DNA from: Bacteroidota bacterium
GTDB taxonomy: Bacteria > Bacteroidota > Bacteroidia > NS11-12g > UBA9320
Length of the DNA: 64,000 nt
Reading direction: 5' to 3'
Assembly: GCA_013359235.1 (NCBI GenBank)
Contig: JABWCE010000014.1
Location: 1-64,000 of the forward strand
Shown here: positions 16,522 to 25,727 of the stretch, in pieces
Numbering within the stretch: position 1 is the stretch's first letter
Layout of the letters: each line of letters opens with the position of its first letter
Made by a program: the position numbers and the translations under genes
Notes under the pieces: generated by a model
Databases searched by the model: none
Told to the model about the DNA's origin: nothing
What the model saw: only the letters and a program-made list of their open reading frames with translations

Positions 16522-17992
16522 TTTTTATTTTAAATAGTTTCCAATCTTTATATTGAGAGGCAAGTTCAAGTTTATCAATCATTGCAGGGTATTGTTTAAA
16601 AAACCTTGAAGAATTGCTTGTAATTAAGTTTCCGGTAATTTTTATTTTTTCTTCAACATAAAGTTGATTGTGGTCAAAAACTCTGTACCCACGTCTTTTG
16701 AACATATAAAGCATTACATTTGGATTTTCGTCAAAAGCTACAAAAATCTTTTTATTTTCATCTATTCCATTTTTTTTAAGCCAGTCATTTGTACCTATAA
16801 AATTTTGTGGTTCAAAAAAGGTTTGATACCAATAATTTCCTTTGCTGTACCTAAGTCTTACTCCGTTTTTGGCATCAATCATTCCCCAAAATCCAATACT
16901 AAATATTATAAAAATTGCAATAGTTTTATTTAATTTTTCAAGAAATTTATAAGCTGAGATAATTAAAAACAACATTATAGGCATAAAAGTAATGATGTAA
17001 TAATCATGAAACCTGAATTGATTAGACATTAATGCATAAAACGCCAAGCAACCAATAATTGAAATAAATGTGAATAGTTTAATTTCTTTTTTGATATTGG
17101 TAAAAAACAAAACAGCCAACCCTAATCCAATCAAAATCCACTGTGCAATATTGTATATTTTTAAAAACCAATTACTGAAAAAAATGTCAAAATTTTTTAC
17201 AAACTCAGCAAGATTTTGAGACGGCTCAATTTTCATAAGAAAATATGACCCTCCTACTTGTTTTTCGAGGTTTATGCAATAGTAATACCACGAGAAAACT
17301 ATTATAAATACAATTATACTTTCTGTAAAAATGGTTGTTTTCTTTTTGTTTTTTATATAAAAATAGGTTTGGCAAAGCAATAATGATATAACAAAAATCA
17401 ATGAAGTGATTTTTATTAAACATGAAAGAGTAATTGCAATTGTAAATAATACTTTATTTAAAGTTGAGTTTTGTGTTTGTATAACTTGATACCTGTATAT
17501 TCCATATAACATTAGCGAAAGCGAGGCTATATCAGGCAAAAAATTGTTTGTATAATAACAAAGAACTGTTCCAAAATACCAGCAACTTGCAATAATTAAA
17601 GATAAAATTTTTGAGTTTTCAAATATTTTAATGATTTGTACTGCACACCAAAATCCAAATGACATAAAACACCAAACCACAAAACGGTACCAAAAATCAT
17701 TAAACCCGAAAATTTTATAAAACAAAGCCGAAATATAACTCACAATTGGAAATTCAGAAGGTGTTATACCATCTTTTGTGCCAGTTTCCATAACACGAGG
17801 TTCAAAAAAATTTGAGTTGGTTTTAAAAAAATTGTAAGCAATAGAAGCCCTATCGGCTTGTGCTCCTTGGTGTACCGAAAGAGGGGGATTAAAAACTGTT
17901 TTGTGATAGCTAAAAAGTATTGAAAAAATCAGCCATATAGCTATAAGCAAAAGGTTACTTTTTGCAGATTTTATTTTTTGAAGTATTGTCAA
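16511..17992 (-). CDS. GT39/PMT-like membrane glycosyltransferase
   Basis: A 493-residue protein with about ten membrane segments across residues 15-380 and a soluble tail. The first loop has VHQGAQADRASIAYNFFKT, followed by ETGTKDGITPSEFPIVSYIS, the pattern of the GT39/PMT family that transfers sugars from polyprenyl phosphate in the outer leaflet of the inner membrane. It overlaps the C1 peptidase gene by 4 bases upstream and the 86-residue gene by 11 bases downstream, so it is firmly within the operon. It is unlike the GT-C protein at 9165 in its first-loop motif. Acceptor (lipid, glycan or protein) unknown. Confidence 0.7.
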   Translation of the reverse strand: MTILQKIKSAKSNLLLIAIWLIFSILFSYHKTVFNPPLSVHQGAQADRASIAYNFFKTNSNFFEPRVMETGTKDGITPSEFPIVSYISALFYKIFGFNDFWYRFVVWCFMSFGFWCAVQIIKIFENSKILSLIIASCWYFGTVLCYYTNNFLPDIASLSLMLYGIYRYQVIQTQNSTLNKVLFTIAITLSCLIKITSLIFVISLLLCQTYFYIKNKKKTTIFTESIIVFIIVFSWYYYCINLEKQVGGSYFLMKIEPSQNLAEFVKNFDIFFSNWFLKIYNIAQWILIGLGLAVLFFTNIKKEIKLFTFISIIGCLAFYALMSNQFRFHDYYIITFMPIMLFLIISAYKFLEKLNKTIAIFIIFSIGFWGMIDAKNGVRLRYSKGNYWYQTFFEPQNFIGTNDWLKKNGIDENKKIFVAFDENPNVMLYMFKRRGYRVFDHNQLYVEEKIKITGNLITSNSSRFFKQYPAMIDKLELASQYKDWKLFKIKNGN

Positions 17993-19092
17993 TTAATTTC
18001 AAATTGTTTGTTTATTTCAGGAGTTATAGCATTTTTATTTATGTAAATTGAAACAGTTTTGAGCATAATATATTTTTCTGACATATATACGTAACCCTCA
18101 ATTCCTGATTTTTTTCCCCATGAATTTTTGGTTATAAAATATTTATTACCTTTTTGGTCGTTTGCAATTCCGGTAATTTGCATTAAGTGGTCATCGGCAG
18201 TTTCATGATTATCAAAAGTGTATTGTCTCAATTGCTGCGATGGAATTTGTTCTATAGGTAGTGAATCGCCAAGTAAAATACCCTCAGGTAGTAATACAGC
18301 AACTCCTTTATCTCTCAAAAAACCTGTTTCGCTTACATCACCATCCCACACTACTGAATAGCCTTTATCTATTGAAGAATTTATCAGGTCAATCAATGTT
18401 TCGATAGGTGCGTTAAAATATTGACCTCTCGAAAAATTATCTGGTATTTCGAGGATAAAGTTTTTATAAAAAGGATGATGTGTATAGCTTGTAAAACCTA
18501 AATAATCCGATGTTTTTAAATTTAATGACTCTGCAAAAGATTTTGCCGAATACTCTTTGCCTTCGTAGGTAAAAAGTGCCGGGCATGCTCCGAGAAATTT
18601 ATCGAGTATTGTTTCAAAATTTTCTTTCCAATGAGGGTCAATCGTATTAAATTTTAAAATGGAATCGAGATAATTTTTTAATGATATTTCGAGTAGTGAA
18701 TGATTGTGGTTGCTGTTTTTTTTACCATTGTAAACTGTTTCGGGCATTAAACCGTATTTGTCAATTACATTAAAATAATCATGAGCCAAGCCTCCTTGGC
18801 TAAAATTGGCTTTTCCCCAGAAACGAAGATAGTTTTCGGCTTTTTCAAGGTAAATTTTTCGTGCTACAAACATTTCTGAAAGGTCAATTTTTTTTCCTGA
18901 AATACGCAATATCTCTGATTCTACAAAAGACGAAGTGCTGAAACTCCAACATGTGCCGGTATTGCCTTGGTTTTTTACTTCGGTAGCTTCAATATTTTTT
19001 ACTATTGTAAATTTAAAAGGATTTTGGGCTAAAGCTGTCCATGTACATGTAAAAATCAGTATAAGAAATATTGTTGAATATATTTTTTTCAT
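17989..19092 (-). CDS. C1 family cysteine peptidase (bleomycin hydrolase/aminopeptidase C type), exported
   Basis: The track begins at 19137, but the ATG at 19092 gives a proper signal peptide (MKKIYSTIFLILIFTCTWTALAQ) and removes an overlap with the SprT-like gene, so I start there (367 residues). The papain-type triad is visible: Cys in KNQGNTGTCWSFS (with the oxyanion Gln just before), His in ETADDHLMQITG, and Asn in FITKNSWGK. Spacing fits the peptidase C1B (bleomycin hydrolase) group common in Bacteroidota, but with a signal peptide, so it acts in the periplasm or outside. It overlaps the GT39-like gene by 4 bases. Substrate unknown. Confidence 0.87.
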   Translation of the reverse strand: MKKIYSTIFLILIFTCTWTALAQNPFKFTIVKNIEATEVKNQGNTGTCWSFSTSSFVESEILRISGKKIDLSEMFVARKIYLEKAENYLRFWGKANFSQGGLAHDYFNVIDKYGLMPETVYNGKKNSNHNHSLLEISLKNYLDSILKFNTIDPHWKENFETILDKFLGACPALFTYEGKEYSAKSFAESLNLKTSDYLGFTSYTHHPFYKNFILEIPDNFSRGQYFNAPIETLIDLINSSIDKGYSVVWDGDVSETGFLRDKGVAVLLPEGILLGDSLPIEQIPSQQLRQYTFDNHETADDHLMQITGIANDQKGNKYFITKNSWGKKSGIEGYVYMSEKYIMLKTVSIYINKNAITPEINKQFEIN

Positions 19093-19096
19093 GTTT

Positions 19097-19726
19097 TCAG
19101 TCTGTTTTTTCAATTTTTTTAACTCTTGCAATTGCACTTACCAAATAATATTTTTTGTTTGTAAGGTTGTAACATTTATATCTTTTACGTTCTAAAGCAC
19201 CTTTTTTAAAGATTTTGTTTCCATCGAGTGAAAAAATTGAATTTTCTTCAAGTTCTTCAAGGTTTTTCAAACCATCATCAGGTTCAAACATTTGTAAAGA
19301 TTTCATAAGATTAATATCGGCACAACTCGATGCAGCAGGGTTGTTCATATATTTAATTAAAGCATTGAGAATTATTTCGGGGAAAAAATTATTGTTCAAA
19401 AAGGGTGTCATGTGTCTTTTAAAATGGTTTTTCCATTCGGTACCATGTGGCAAAACTTTGTTTTGAAAATCATTCCAGCAGGTAAGGTGCGATAATTCAT
19501 GGATAAATGTAATGAGAAACGAAAACTTGTTAAGATTTTTATTAATTGTAATTCTATGACCTTTGCCTTTTTGAGGTGGACGGTAATCGCCTATCTTTGT
19601 TGTTCTTTGGCGTGTAAGGGTTAAATGAATATTGTTTGAAATTATCAATTGTGCAACCATTTTATCAGCCCCAAATGGAACAAAGGGATTCAATTTCTCG
19701 GCAAGTGAATTTAATTGTGGGTGCAT
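19097..19726 (-). CDS. SprT-like zinc metallopeptidase domain protein
   Basis: A 209-residue cytoplasmic protein. The zinc motif HELSHLTCWN (HExxH) lies near residue 89, followed by GTEWKNHFKRHM, the usual context of SprT-like domains. A basic C-terminal segment (KGALERKRYKCYNL) resembles the zinc-ribbon or strand part of this family but with few cysteines. Eukaryotic relatives (Spartan) cut DNA-protein crosslinks; bacterial roles are not settled. It sits 3 bases after the M28 gene and 4 bases before the C1 peptidase, in the cysS operon. Confidence 0.85.
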   Translation of the reverse strand: MHPQLNSLAEKLNPFVPFGADKMVAQLIISNNIHLTLTRQRTTKIGDYRPPQKGKGHRITINKNLNKFSFLITFIHELSHLTCWNDFQNKVLPHGTEWKNHFKRHMTPFLNNNFFPEIILNALIKYMNNPAASSCADINLMKSLQMFEPDDGLKNLEELEENSIFSLDGNKIFKKGALERKRYKCYNLTNKKYYLVSAIARVKKIEKTD

Positions 19727-19729
19727 TTT

Positions 19730-20737
19730 TTAGTTTTGATAAGAGGTGAGTTTTGCAAAATTGTATGAAACATAGATTACTGTTTTGCCTACTGCTGTCA
19801 ATGTGTTTTTATCTATAATTTTCATATTATCGTTGTGTGTATGCCAACTCGAACTAAAGCCTGTTTTTGTTCTTGGATTGTATTCAATAATATCAATTGT
19901 AGGAATTTTTGCAATAAAACTTACATAAACATGGTCATCAGTTATTCCGGATTTTGAATAGTTGATAAAAAAATTGCCAAAGCCAAGTGATGCTGCCGTT
20001 TGCCAAACAACTCCAAGAAATTCCATATCAAATTTTACCGACATATCTTCGTGGGCAAAGGTGGCGTTTTGCCCTCCAACCATATCGAGTAGTATTCCTT
20101 TATTTGCTCTGTATTCGGGAAAATGCAGGTGTTTTGCCCAATATTGCGAACCAAGGCACCATGTGCCTTCTATCTCGCTTTCTGAACTTTGGCCTCCATC
20201 TTCAAGGTCGAAAAAAATAATATCAATCCCGATTTCGGGTCTTTTAATATGAAACTGGCGGGCAAGCTCAAGCAAAATTCCAACTCCGCTTCCTCCATCA
20301 TTTGCACCATCAGCAGGTGTGTTTGGGTTTATTGTGTCTTCGTCTGCCCAAGGTCTTGTATCCCAGTGGGCGCATAGCAATAATCTATTTTTTGCTTTTG
20401 GATTTATTGTGCCTATTATGTTTTTTCCGTTCCAGGTATCATTTTTATAACTTTTAGCTTGAAACTCTTGAACATAAATAGTATCGCACCATTTTTTTAA
20501 CATTTGAGTAAGCCAGTTACCACAGTTTTTGTGTGCTTGTGAGTTTGGCACTCTTGGTCCAAAGTCAACCTGTTTTTGAATGTAACTGTAAGCGCTATCT
20601 GCATTAAAATTTACAGAATTTAATGCTTCGTTTGAATATTCTTCTTCATCTTCGGTATTTTCGCCTTCATTTGTTTTTGTATTGCACGATAAAAAAATTG
20701 CGATAAAAAAAAGCAGGATGTAAATTTTTAATTTCAT
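19730..20737 (-). CDS. M28-family lipoprotein, glutaminyl-peptide cyclotransferase type
   Basis: A 335-residue protein with a lipoprotein signal (MKLKIYILLFFIAIFLSCNT, lipobox Cys at 18). Zinc-site motifs of the M28 fold are visible: LLCAHWDTRPWADED, GANDGGSGVGILLE, FFDLEDGG, and SWHTHNDN near the end. HWDTRPWAD and the overall length match Bacteroidota type II glutaminyl cyclases, which form N-terminal pyroglutamate on exported proteins after signal peptide removal (many mature proteins here begin with Gln after AQ or FAQ). An aminopeptidase role cannot be excluded. It overlaps cysS by 4 bases. Confidence 0.82.
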   Translation of the reverse strand: MKLKIYILLFFIAIFLSCNTKTNEGENTEDEEEYSNEALNSVNFNADSAYSYIQKQVDFGPRVPNSQAHKNCGNWLTQMLKKWCDTIYVQEFQAKSYKNDTWNGKNIIGTINPKAKNRLLLCAHWDTRPWADEDTINPNTPADGANDGGSGVGILLELARQFHIKRPEIGIDIIFFDLEDGGQSSESEIEGTWCLGSQYWAKHLHFPEYRANKGILLDMVGGQNATFAHEDMSVKFDMEFLGVVWQTAASLGFGNFFINYSKSGITDDHVYVSFIAKIPTIDIIEYNPRTKTGFSSSWHTHNDNMKIIDKNTLTAVGKTVIYVSYNFAKLTSYQN

Positions 20738-22218
20738 TCTTTGATTATTGAATAAGTTGTTTCGTCTTTGCCGTCTTTTATTTCAAAACCGGCTTTTAGC
20801 AATTTATCTCGAATTTCATCAGATTTTTTATAGTCTTTGTTCTTTTTTGCTTCGTTTCGCAATTCTAATAGTATTTTTATTAAAGGATCTATGTATTGTT
20901 TTGTGTTTGTTAATTGTTCGTTTTTTAATCCTAAAACATCAAAAATCATAGTATTCATCAGGTTTTTCAGTTTGCTTAATTCTTCCTTATCAATAGTAGC
21001 ATAACCATCGTTTATCTTGTTTATAATGTTTACTGCTTCAAATATGTATGATATTGCAATAGGAGTATTGAAATCATCATTCAAAGCATCATAAATTTTA
21101 TTTTTTAATTCGGTAATATCAAAATCTGATTTTTCTGAAATTTTTAGTTTGTTGAGTAATTCTAAAGAATTAAACAATCTTTGAAGTCCTTTTTCTGAGG
21201 CTTTAAGTGCATCATTGCTAAAATCAAGAGTACTTCTGTAATGAGCTTGAAGTATAAAAAATTTCAAAGTGATAGGGCTGTAAGCCTTTTCGAGTAAATG
21301 ATGATTTCCCGAAAAAAGTTCTGAAAGCAAAATACCATTGTTTAAAGATTTTGCCATTTTTTGCCCGTTTAAAGTAACCATATTGTGATGTATCCAATAA
21401 TTTGCAGGATTTATGTTGTGGCAAACGGTACTTTGTGCTATTTCGCTTTCATGGTGCGGAAAAAGCAAATCCATTCCGCCGCCATGTATATCGAAGGTTT
21501 TGCCAAGGTATTTTGCACTCATTGCACTACATTCAATATGCCAACCGGGAAAACCCATACTCCATGGCGAGTTCCATTGCATTATATGTTCTTCTGATGC
21601 TTTTTTCCAAAGTGCAAAATCATTTGGGTTTTTCTTTTCATATTGTCCTTCAAGTTCACGACGGGCTTGCCCTGCCCCGGCTATCAAGTCTTCAATTACT
21701 CTTCCAGAAAGTTCTCCATAATTATACTTTTGAGCATATTTTATTACATCAAAATAAACTGAACCATTTGCAACATAAGCGTATCCCAGCTCAATTATTT
21801 TGCTTATCATTTCTATCTGCTCTATTATGTGCCCGCTTGCTCTTGGTTCTATTGAGGGTTTAATTACATTTAGTTTGTTAATTTCTTCGTGGTATGCCTC
21901 TGTGAAGTGTTGTGCAATTTCCATTGGTTCAAGTTTTTCAAGTTTAGCTTTTTTTGCAATTTTATCTTCTCCATCGTCAGCATCATTAAGCAAATGACCA
22001 ACATCTGTAATGTTTCTTACAAAACGCACCTTGTATCCCAAATGTATCAAATATCGTATGATTACATCAAAAATTACGGGTCCACGTGAATGCCCGAGAT
22101 GTGGATATCCATAAACTGTGGGACCGCACAAATACAAACCCACATAAGGATGATTGATTGGTGTAAATACCTCGCTTTTGCCTGTAAGTGTATTGTGTAT
22201 TTTTAACGGAGATTCCAT
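20734..22218 (-). CDS. cysS: Cysteine--tRNA ligase
   Basis: A 494-residue class I aminoacyl-tRNA synthetase. Features in order: LCGPTVYGYPHLGHSRG (Cys zinc ligand and HIGH-type HLGH), the FPGWHIECSAMS zinc and cysteine site, HHESEIAQS, the KMSKS loop as KMAKSLNNG, then the helical anticodon-binding end. Length is normal for bacterial CysRS. It heads a tight minus-strand operon: M28, SprT-like, C1 peptidase, GT39-like and the 86-residue gene, each overlapping or within 4 bases. A TATTTTTG -7-like element lies only 5 bases before the ATG, suggesting a leaderless or nearly leaderless mRNA. Confidence 0.97.
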   Translation of the reverse strand: MESPLKIHNTLTGKSEVFTPINHPYVGLYLCGPTVYGYPHLGHSRGPVIFDVIIRYLIHLGYKVRFVRNITDVGHLLNDADDGEDKIAKKAKLEKLEPMEIAQHFTEAYHEEINKLNVIKPSIEPRASGHIIEQIEMISKIIELGYAYVANGSVYFDVIKYAQKYNYGELSGRVIEDLIAGAGQARRELEGQYEKKNPNDFALWKKASEEHIMQWNSPWSMGFPGWHIECSAMSAKYLGKTFDIHGGGMDLLFPHHESEIAQSTVCHNINPANYWIHHNMVTLNGQKMAKSLNNGILLSELFSGNHHLLEKAYSPITLKFFILQAHYRSTLDFSNDALKASEKGLQRLFNSLELLNKLKISEKSDFDITELKNKIYDALNDDFNTPIAISYIFEAVNIINKINDGYATIDKEELSKLKNLMNTMIFDVLGLKNEQLTNTKQYIDPLIKILLELRNEAKKNKDYKKSDEIRDKLLKAGFEIKDGKDETTYSIIKE

Positions 22219-22223
22219 TATTG

Positions 22224-22231
22224 CAAAAATA
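22224..22231 (-). promoter_or_regulatory. Candidate -7 element (TATTTTTG) of the cysS operon
   Basis: Exact TAnnTTTG match on the minus strand followed by CAATA and the ATG. If used, the transcript starts at or next to the start codon. Confidence 0.4.
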
Positions 22232-22315
22232 ATTTAAAAACCATATTTTTGGGATTACATTATTTTCACAAACTTATTTTTGAGTTTTAAGTTTTTGGGT
22301 AACTATAATTAAAAC

Positions 22316-23362
22316 TTACTCTAAGGCTTTGGAAAGCGAAAAACTGAATATAGTTCCCGAACCTGGAGTGCTTATTACTTCTATTTTTTGGCGATGTGCT
22401 TCAATTATGTGTTTTACAATTGAAAGTCCTAATCCTGAACCTCCTTTTTCGCGACTTCGCGAATTGTCAACTCTATAAAATCTTTCAAAAATTCTACCAA
22501 GGTGTTTATTGTCTATGCCTATTCCATTATCAGAAATTTCAATTTTAATATAGTTTTCGAGTTCGTAAATTCTCAAAATAGTTTTACCACCTTCTTGTTT
22601 GCCGTATTTTATCGAGTTTAAAATAAGATTGCTCAATACTTGTTTAATACGGTTTCGGTCGGCAGTTACAAATATTTCATTCGTTTTTTTAAAATCAATA
22701 AAAATATTGTTTTTGCCTGCATTGTCGTTTTCGTTTTCAATAACTTCAATTATTAGTTCATTTATCTCAAAAGTTTCAAAATCAAGTTTAAGTTCGCCTG
22801 TTTCTAATAGACTTATAGTTTGCAAATCGTCAATAATGCTTATCATTCTATCAACATTTTTATCGGCTTTTTCGAGAAAATTTATAGATATTTTTTTGTC
22901 ATCAATTCCACCTTCAAGTAATGTAGAAATATATCCTTGTATATTGAAAACAGGTGTTTTTAGTTCGTGAGATACATTGCCAATATACTCTCTGCGGTAT
23001 TTTTCGAGTTTATTTAGTTTAAATAATTCATCTTCTACTTTCGAGTTATAAAATTTAAGATTATTTATAATACTTTTTAGTGGGTTAATGCCTGTTTTAT
23101 TATCAATTTTGTTATTGTACAAGGGATTTTTTTGTATTAATTCATAAATTTTATGTGTATTGTGCAATATTATAAAGTACAAACAAATAAAGATACATGA
23201 AGCATTTACAAGCCAAAAAGTTGAAATTTCACTTAATAATAAATCGAATTCTATTTGTTTTTTGTTTGCAATAAACCAAATTGCAGCTATTAGTAAAAAA
23301 GTTATAAAAAACGAAATAATAACTGAAACAAAAAATAACCACCAATATCCTTTATTATTCAT
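22316..23362 (-). CDS. Sensor histidine kinase, PhoR-like
   Basis: A 348-residue membrane kinase with two N-terminal membrane segments (about residues 8-31 and 46-64) and almost no periplasmic part. The H box is NVSHELKTPVFNIQGYI (phospho-acceptor His near 131), the N box NLILNSIKYG, the G boxes ISDNGIGI and GGSGLGLSIVKH. A short sensor region without a large periplasmic domain and its place 4 bases downstream of the PiT transporter fit a PhoR-type phosphate kinase that senses transporter state. No response regulator gene is in the window, so its partner lies elsewhere. The kinase call is certain; the PhoR role is inferred from context. Confidence 0.9.
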   Translation of the reverse strand: MNNKGYWWLFFVSVIISFFITFLLIAAIWFIANKKQIEFDLLLSEISTFWLVNASCIFICLYFIILHNTHKIYELIQKNPLYNNKIDNKTGINPLKSIINNLKFYNSKVEDELFKLNKLEKYRREYIGNVSHELKTPVFNIQGYISTLLEGGIDDKKISINFLEKADKNVDRMISIIDDLQTISLLETGELKLDFETFEINELIIEVIENENDNAGKNNIFIDFKKTNEIFVTADRNRIKQVLSNLILNSIKYGKQEGGKTILRIYELENYIKIEISDNGIGIDNKHLGRIFERFYRVDNSRSREKGGSGLGLSIVKHIIEAHRQKIEVISTPGSGTIFSFSLSKALE

Positions 23363-23366
23363 TTAG

Positions 23367-25019
23367 CTAAACAAAAAACTGTACGAGAAAATACACTGCT
23401 GCAGCAATAATAGCAGTTACAGGTATGGTAAGTACCCATGCCCAAAGCAAACTAATGGTAACCCCCCATTTTACAGACGAAACGCCCTTTACCAAACCTA
23501 CACCAACAATAGAGCCAGTAATAGTATGTGTTGTACTTACGGGTATTCCCATTTGCTCTGTGAGAAACAATGTAGTAGCACCTGCGGTTTCGGCACTTAC
23601 ACCTTCAAGCGGGGTAACTTTGGTTATTTTGCTACCCATAGTTTTTACTATACGCCAGCCGCCAGAAAGTGTACCTAAGCCTATGGCGAGATAACATGAA
23701 AGCGGAACCCAATCGGGCATTGATTTTATATCGGTTAAGTTTCCGCTTGTGATAAGGGCTGCGGCAATTATCCCCATTACTTTTTGGGCATCGTTTCCGC
23801 CATGTCCAATGCTGAACGCTGCCGATGACATCAATTGCATTTTTTTGAATGAATTTACTGTTCGGCTCACGGTTCGCTCTTTTATTTTTTCGGTATATAT
23901 AAATGATAGAGCAAAAACTAATAATGATAATATAATTGCTATTCGCAAATATTTGTTATTGGCTTTTTCAACTTCTTTTATCAGTTCCTTCTTTATGTCT
24001 ATTATAATAGTTTTTTTAAACTTGTTTTTGTCTCTTATTTCTTTGCCAAATGAGGTATAAATAGCCGATAATAGCGAATCGTTTCCATGTTTGTAATTTT
24101 TATTTACTATTAATTTTATGCTGTCAACTATTTCTTTTGACTCGTTGTACTGGCTTTCGAAAGATTTGTCATTTTTTGCTTTGTATTTGAGCATTTCAAG
24201 TTTAAAAAATAATGCTACTTTTTCATTGGTTTTTGAAATTGCAGCATCGGTTAAATCAACATGATTTACAATACTATCAACCGTTACTGCCGCACCTTTT
24301 GTTTCGTATAGTTTTGCAAATGGTTTACATTTATCAGAATTTTCTTTGGCTTGTTTTAATTTTTCTGCTACTGAATTGTCGTGTTTTATTTCAAGTTCAT
24401 AGGTGTATTTATCAACTTTAAAAAATTTCTTTAAGTTTTCATTTATTTTATTTTCTTGAAAACCTGTAAAAACCAAGTAAAGTACAGCCGAAGTTAGCAC
24501 TAATATTCCTACTTTAAGCCATGTTTTCAATTGGATAAAAACTAAAGTATAAAAAATAGAAATCATCATACCTATAATTGGAGCAAGAAAAATGAACCAA
24601 ATAGTTTTATTTATTTTACCACTGTCAATTATTTCGTTTATAGGCATAAATCCCTTTGTAATAAAAGCATGACAAAGTGCTGCCCCTGCAAAACCGCCAA
24701 TTAAAGTATGCGAAGACGAAGAAGGAATGCCGTAATACCATGTTACCAAATTCCATGCTATTGAACCAATCAAACCGCTTAATATTACCGGAAGAGTAAT
24801 AAAATCAGAATACACGGTTTTACCTATTGTATTTGCTACAGCATGGTCTTTAAAAATAAGAAATGCTATAAAATTGAAGAATGCTGCCCAAAGTACAGCT
24901 TGAAAAGGTGTTAATACTTTTGTTGAAACTATTGTAGCAATTGAGTTTGCGGCATCGTGAAACCCATTTATAAAATCAAAAATAAGTGCTAATGCAATAA
25001 CTATAATAAGTAACTCCAT
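23367..25019 (-). CDS. pit: PiT-family inorganic phosphate transporter
   Basis: A 550-residue inner membrane protein. Both PiT signature repeats are present: FDFINGFHDAANSIATIVST near the N-terminus and FSIGHGGNDAQKVMGIIAAA near residue 400, each with the GxxDxxN-type core. The transporter symports phosphate with protons, sodium or metal-phosphate. A soluble insert of roughly 150 residues (about 190-350, lysine/glutamate-rich) splits the two halves, as in longer Bacteroidota members. It lies between the DUF47 protein (15 bases upstream) and the histidine kinase (4 bases downstream). A predicted phosphate operator lies upstream of the operon. Confidence 0.93.
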   Translation of the reverse strand: MELLIIVIALALIFDFINGFHDAANSIATIVSTKVLTPFQAVLWAAFFNFIAFLIFKDHAVANTIGKTVYSDFITLPVILSGLIGSIAWNLVTWYYGIPSSSSHTLIGGFAGAALCHAFITKGFMPINEIIDSGKINKTIWFIFLAPIIGMMISIFYTLVFIQLKTWLKVGILVLTSAVLYLVFTGFQENKINENLKKFFKVDKYTYELEIKHDNSVAEKLKQAKENSDKCKPFAKLYETKGAAVTVDSIVNHVDLTDAAISKTNEKVALFFKLEMLKYKAKNDKSFESQYNESKEIVDSIKLIVNKNYKHGNDSLLSAIYTSFGKEIRDKNKFKKTIIIDIKKELIKEVEKANNKYLRIAIILSLLVFALSFIYTEKIKERTVSRTVNSFKKMQLMSSAAFSIGHGGNDAQKVMGIIAAALITSGNLTDIKSMPDWVPLSCYLAIGLGTLSGGWRIVKTMGSKITKVTPLEGVSAETAGATTLFLTEQMGIPVSTTHTITGSIVGVGLVKGVSSVKWGVTISLLWAWVLTIPVTAIIAAAVYFLVQFFV

Positions 25020-25034
25020 ATAAATTTTTATTTG

Positions 25035-25682
25035 TTAGGCATTTTTTACCTGAATAGATTTAATAATATCAGCCGCATCTTCTGCTTTATCAGTAGCTGT
25101 TTCTAAGGTGGCGTATATTTCTTTCATTTTTATAAGTTTTATAGGGTCTTTTTCTTCTTCAAACAATTGCCCTATTGCCATATCAAAAATATCATCGGCA
25201 TGGTTTTCAATTGAATTTATCCTCACATAAGCTTCATTTATTTTTTCAATATGTTTAAGATTATGAAGTTGCCCAACAGCTATTTGCAATTCTTCGCTGC
25301 ATTTCAATATAAGCTCGGCAAGTTTTATAATTTCAGGAGTAATATCATTAGGTTCTATTTTATAAATTATTATTCTGCTTGCTACCCCATTTATATAATC
25401 AACAATATCATCAATTATTACTGTTAATGAATGAATATCTTCCCTGTCAAACGGGGTAATAAAACTTTTGCTTAGTTGTTTTAATATATCATGAGTAATT
25501 CCGTCACCAACATGCTCCATTCTTTCAATTTCATTTCTCAAATTTTTTCTTTCGTCAGCCGAAGTAGATTTAACTAACTCTACAAGCAATTTCGATATCT
25601 CTACAAGATTATTTGTTGCACTTTGAAACATTTCGAAAAACTTTCTTTCTTTGGGGATAAAAAAACTTAATAAGTTTGCCAT
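25035..25682 (-). CDS. DUF47 (PhoU-like) Pit accessory protein
   Basis: A 215-residue all-helical cytoplasmic protein matching DUF47 from start to end (FFIPKERKFFEMFQSATNNL, ERMEHVGDGITHDILKQLSK, FDREDIHSLTVIIDDIVDYI). This is the PhoU-like family usually encoded next to PiT transporters, where it modulates uptake. Acidic metal-binding patches (DDIVDY, HADDIFD) are kept. First gene of the DUF47-PiT-kinase operon, divergent from recJ. Confidence 0.93.
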   Translation of the reverse strand: MANLLSFFIPKERKFFEMFQSATNNLVEISKLLVELVKSTSADERKNLRNEIERMEHVGDGITHDILKQLSKSFITPFDREDIHSLTVIIDDIVDYINGVASRIIIYKIEPNDITPEIIKLAELILKCSEELQIAVGQLHNLKHIEKINEAYVRINSIENHADDIFDMAIGQLFEEEKDPIKLIKMKEIYATLETATDKAEDAADIIKSIQVKNA

Positions 25683-25701
25683 AGTAATTTTGATTTTTAT
25701 G

Positions 25702-25708
25702 ATGCAAA
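25702..25708 (-). promoter_or_regulatory. TTTGCAT -7-like element of the DUF47-PiT operon
   Basis: TTTGCAT on the minus strand, preceded by TAATC, so one base longer than the ideal TAnnTTTG. It lies 30 bases downstream of the last TTAA of the three-unit repeat, and about 20 bases before the DUF47 ATG. The porin promoter has the same TTTGCAT at the same phase. Confidence 0.45.
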
Positions 25709-25727
25709 GATTAATCTTGTCATCTAT

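Noticed and set aside
21402-21863. 153-codon plus-strand ORF (and overlapping 102- and 70-codon ORFs)
   Set aside because: Antisense to the highly conserved cysS coding frame; composition-driven shadow.
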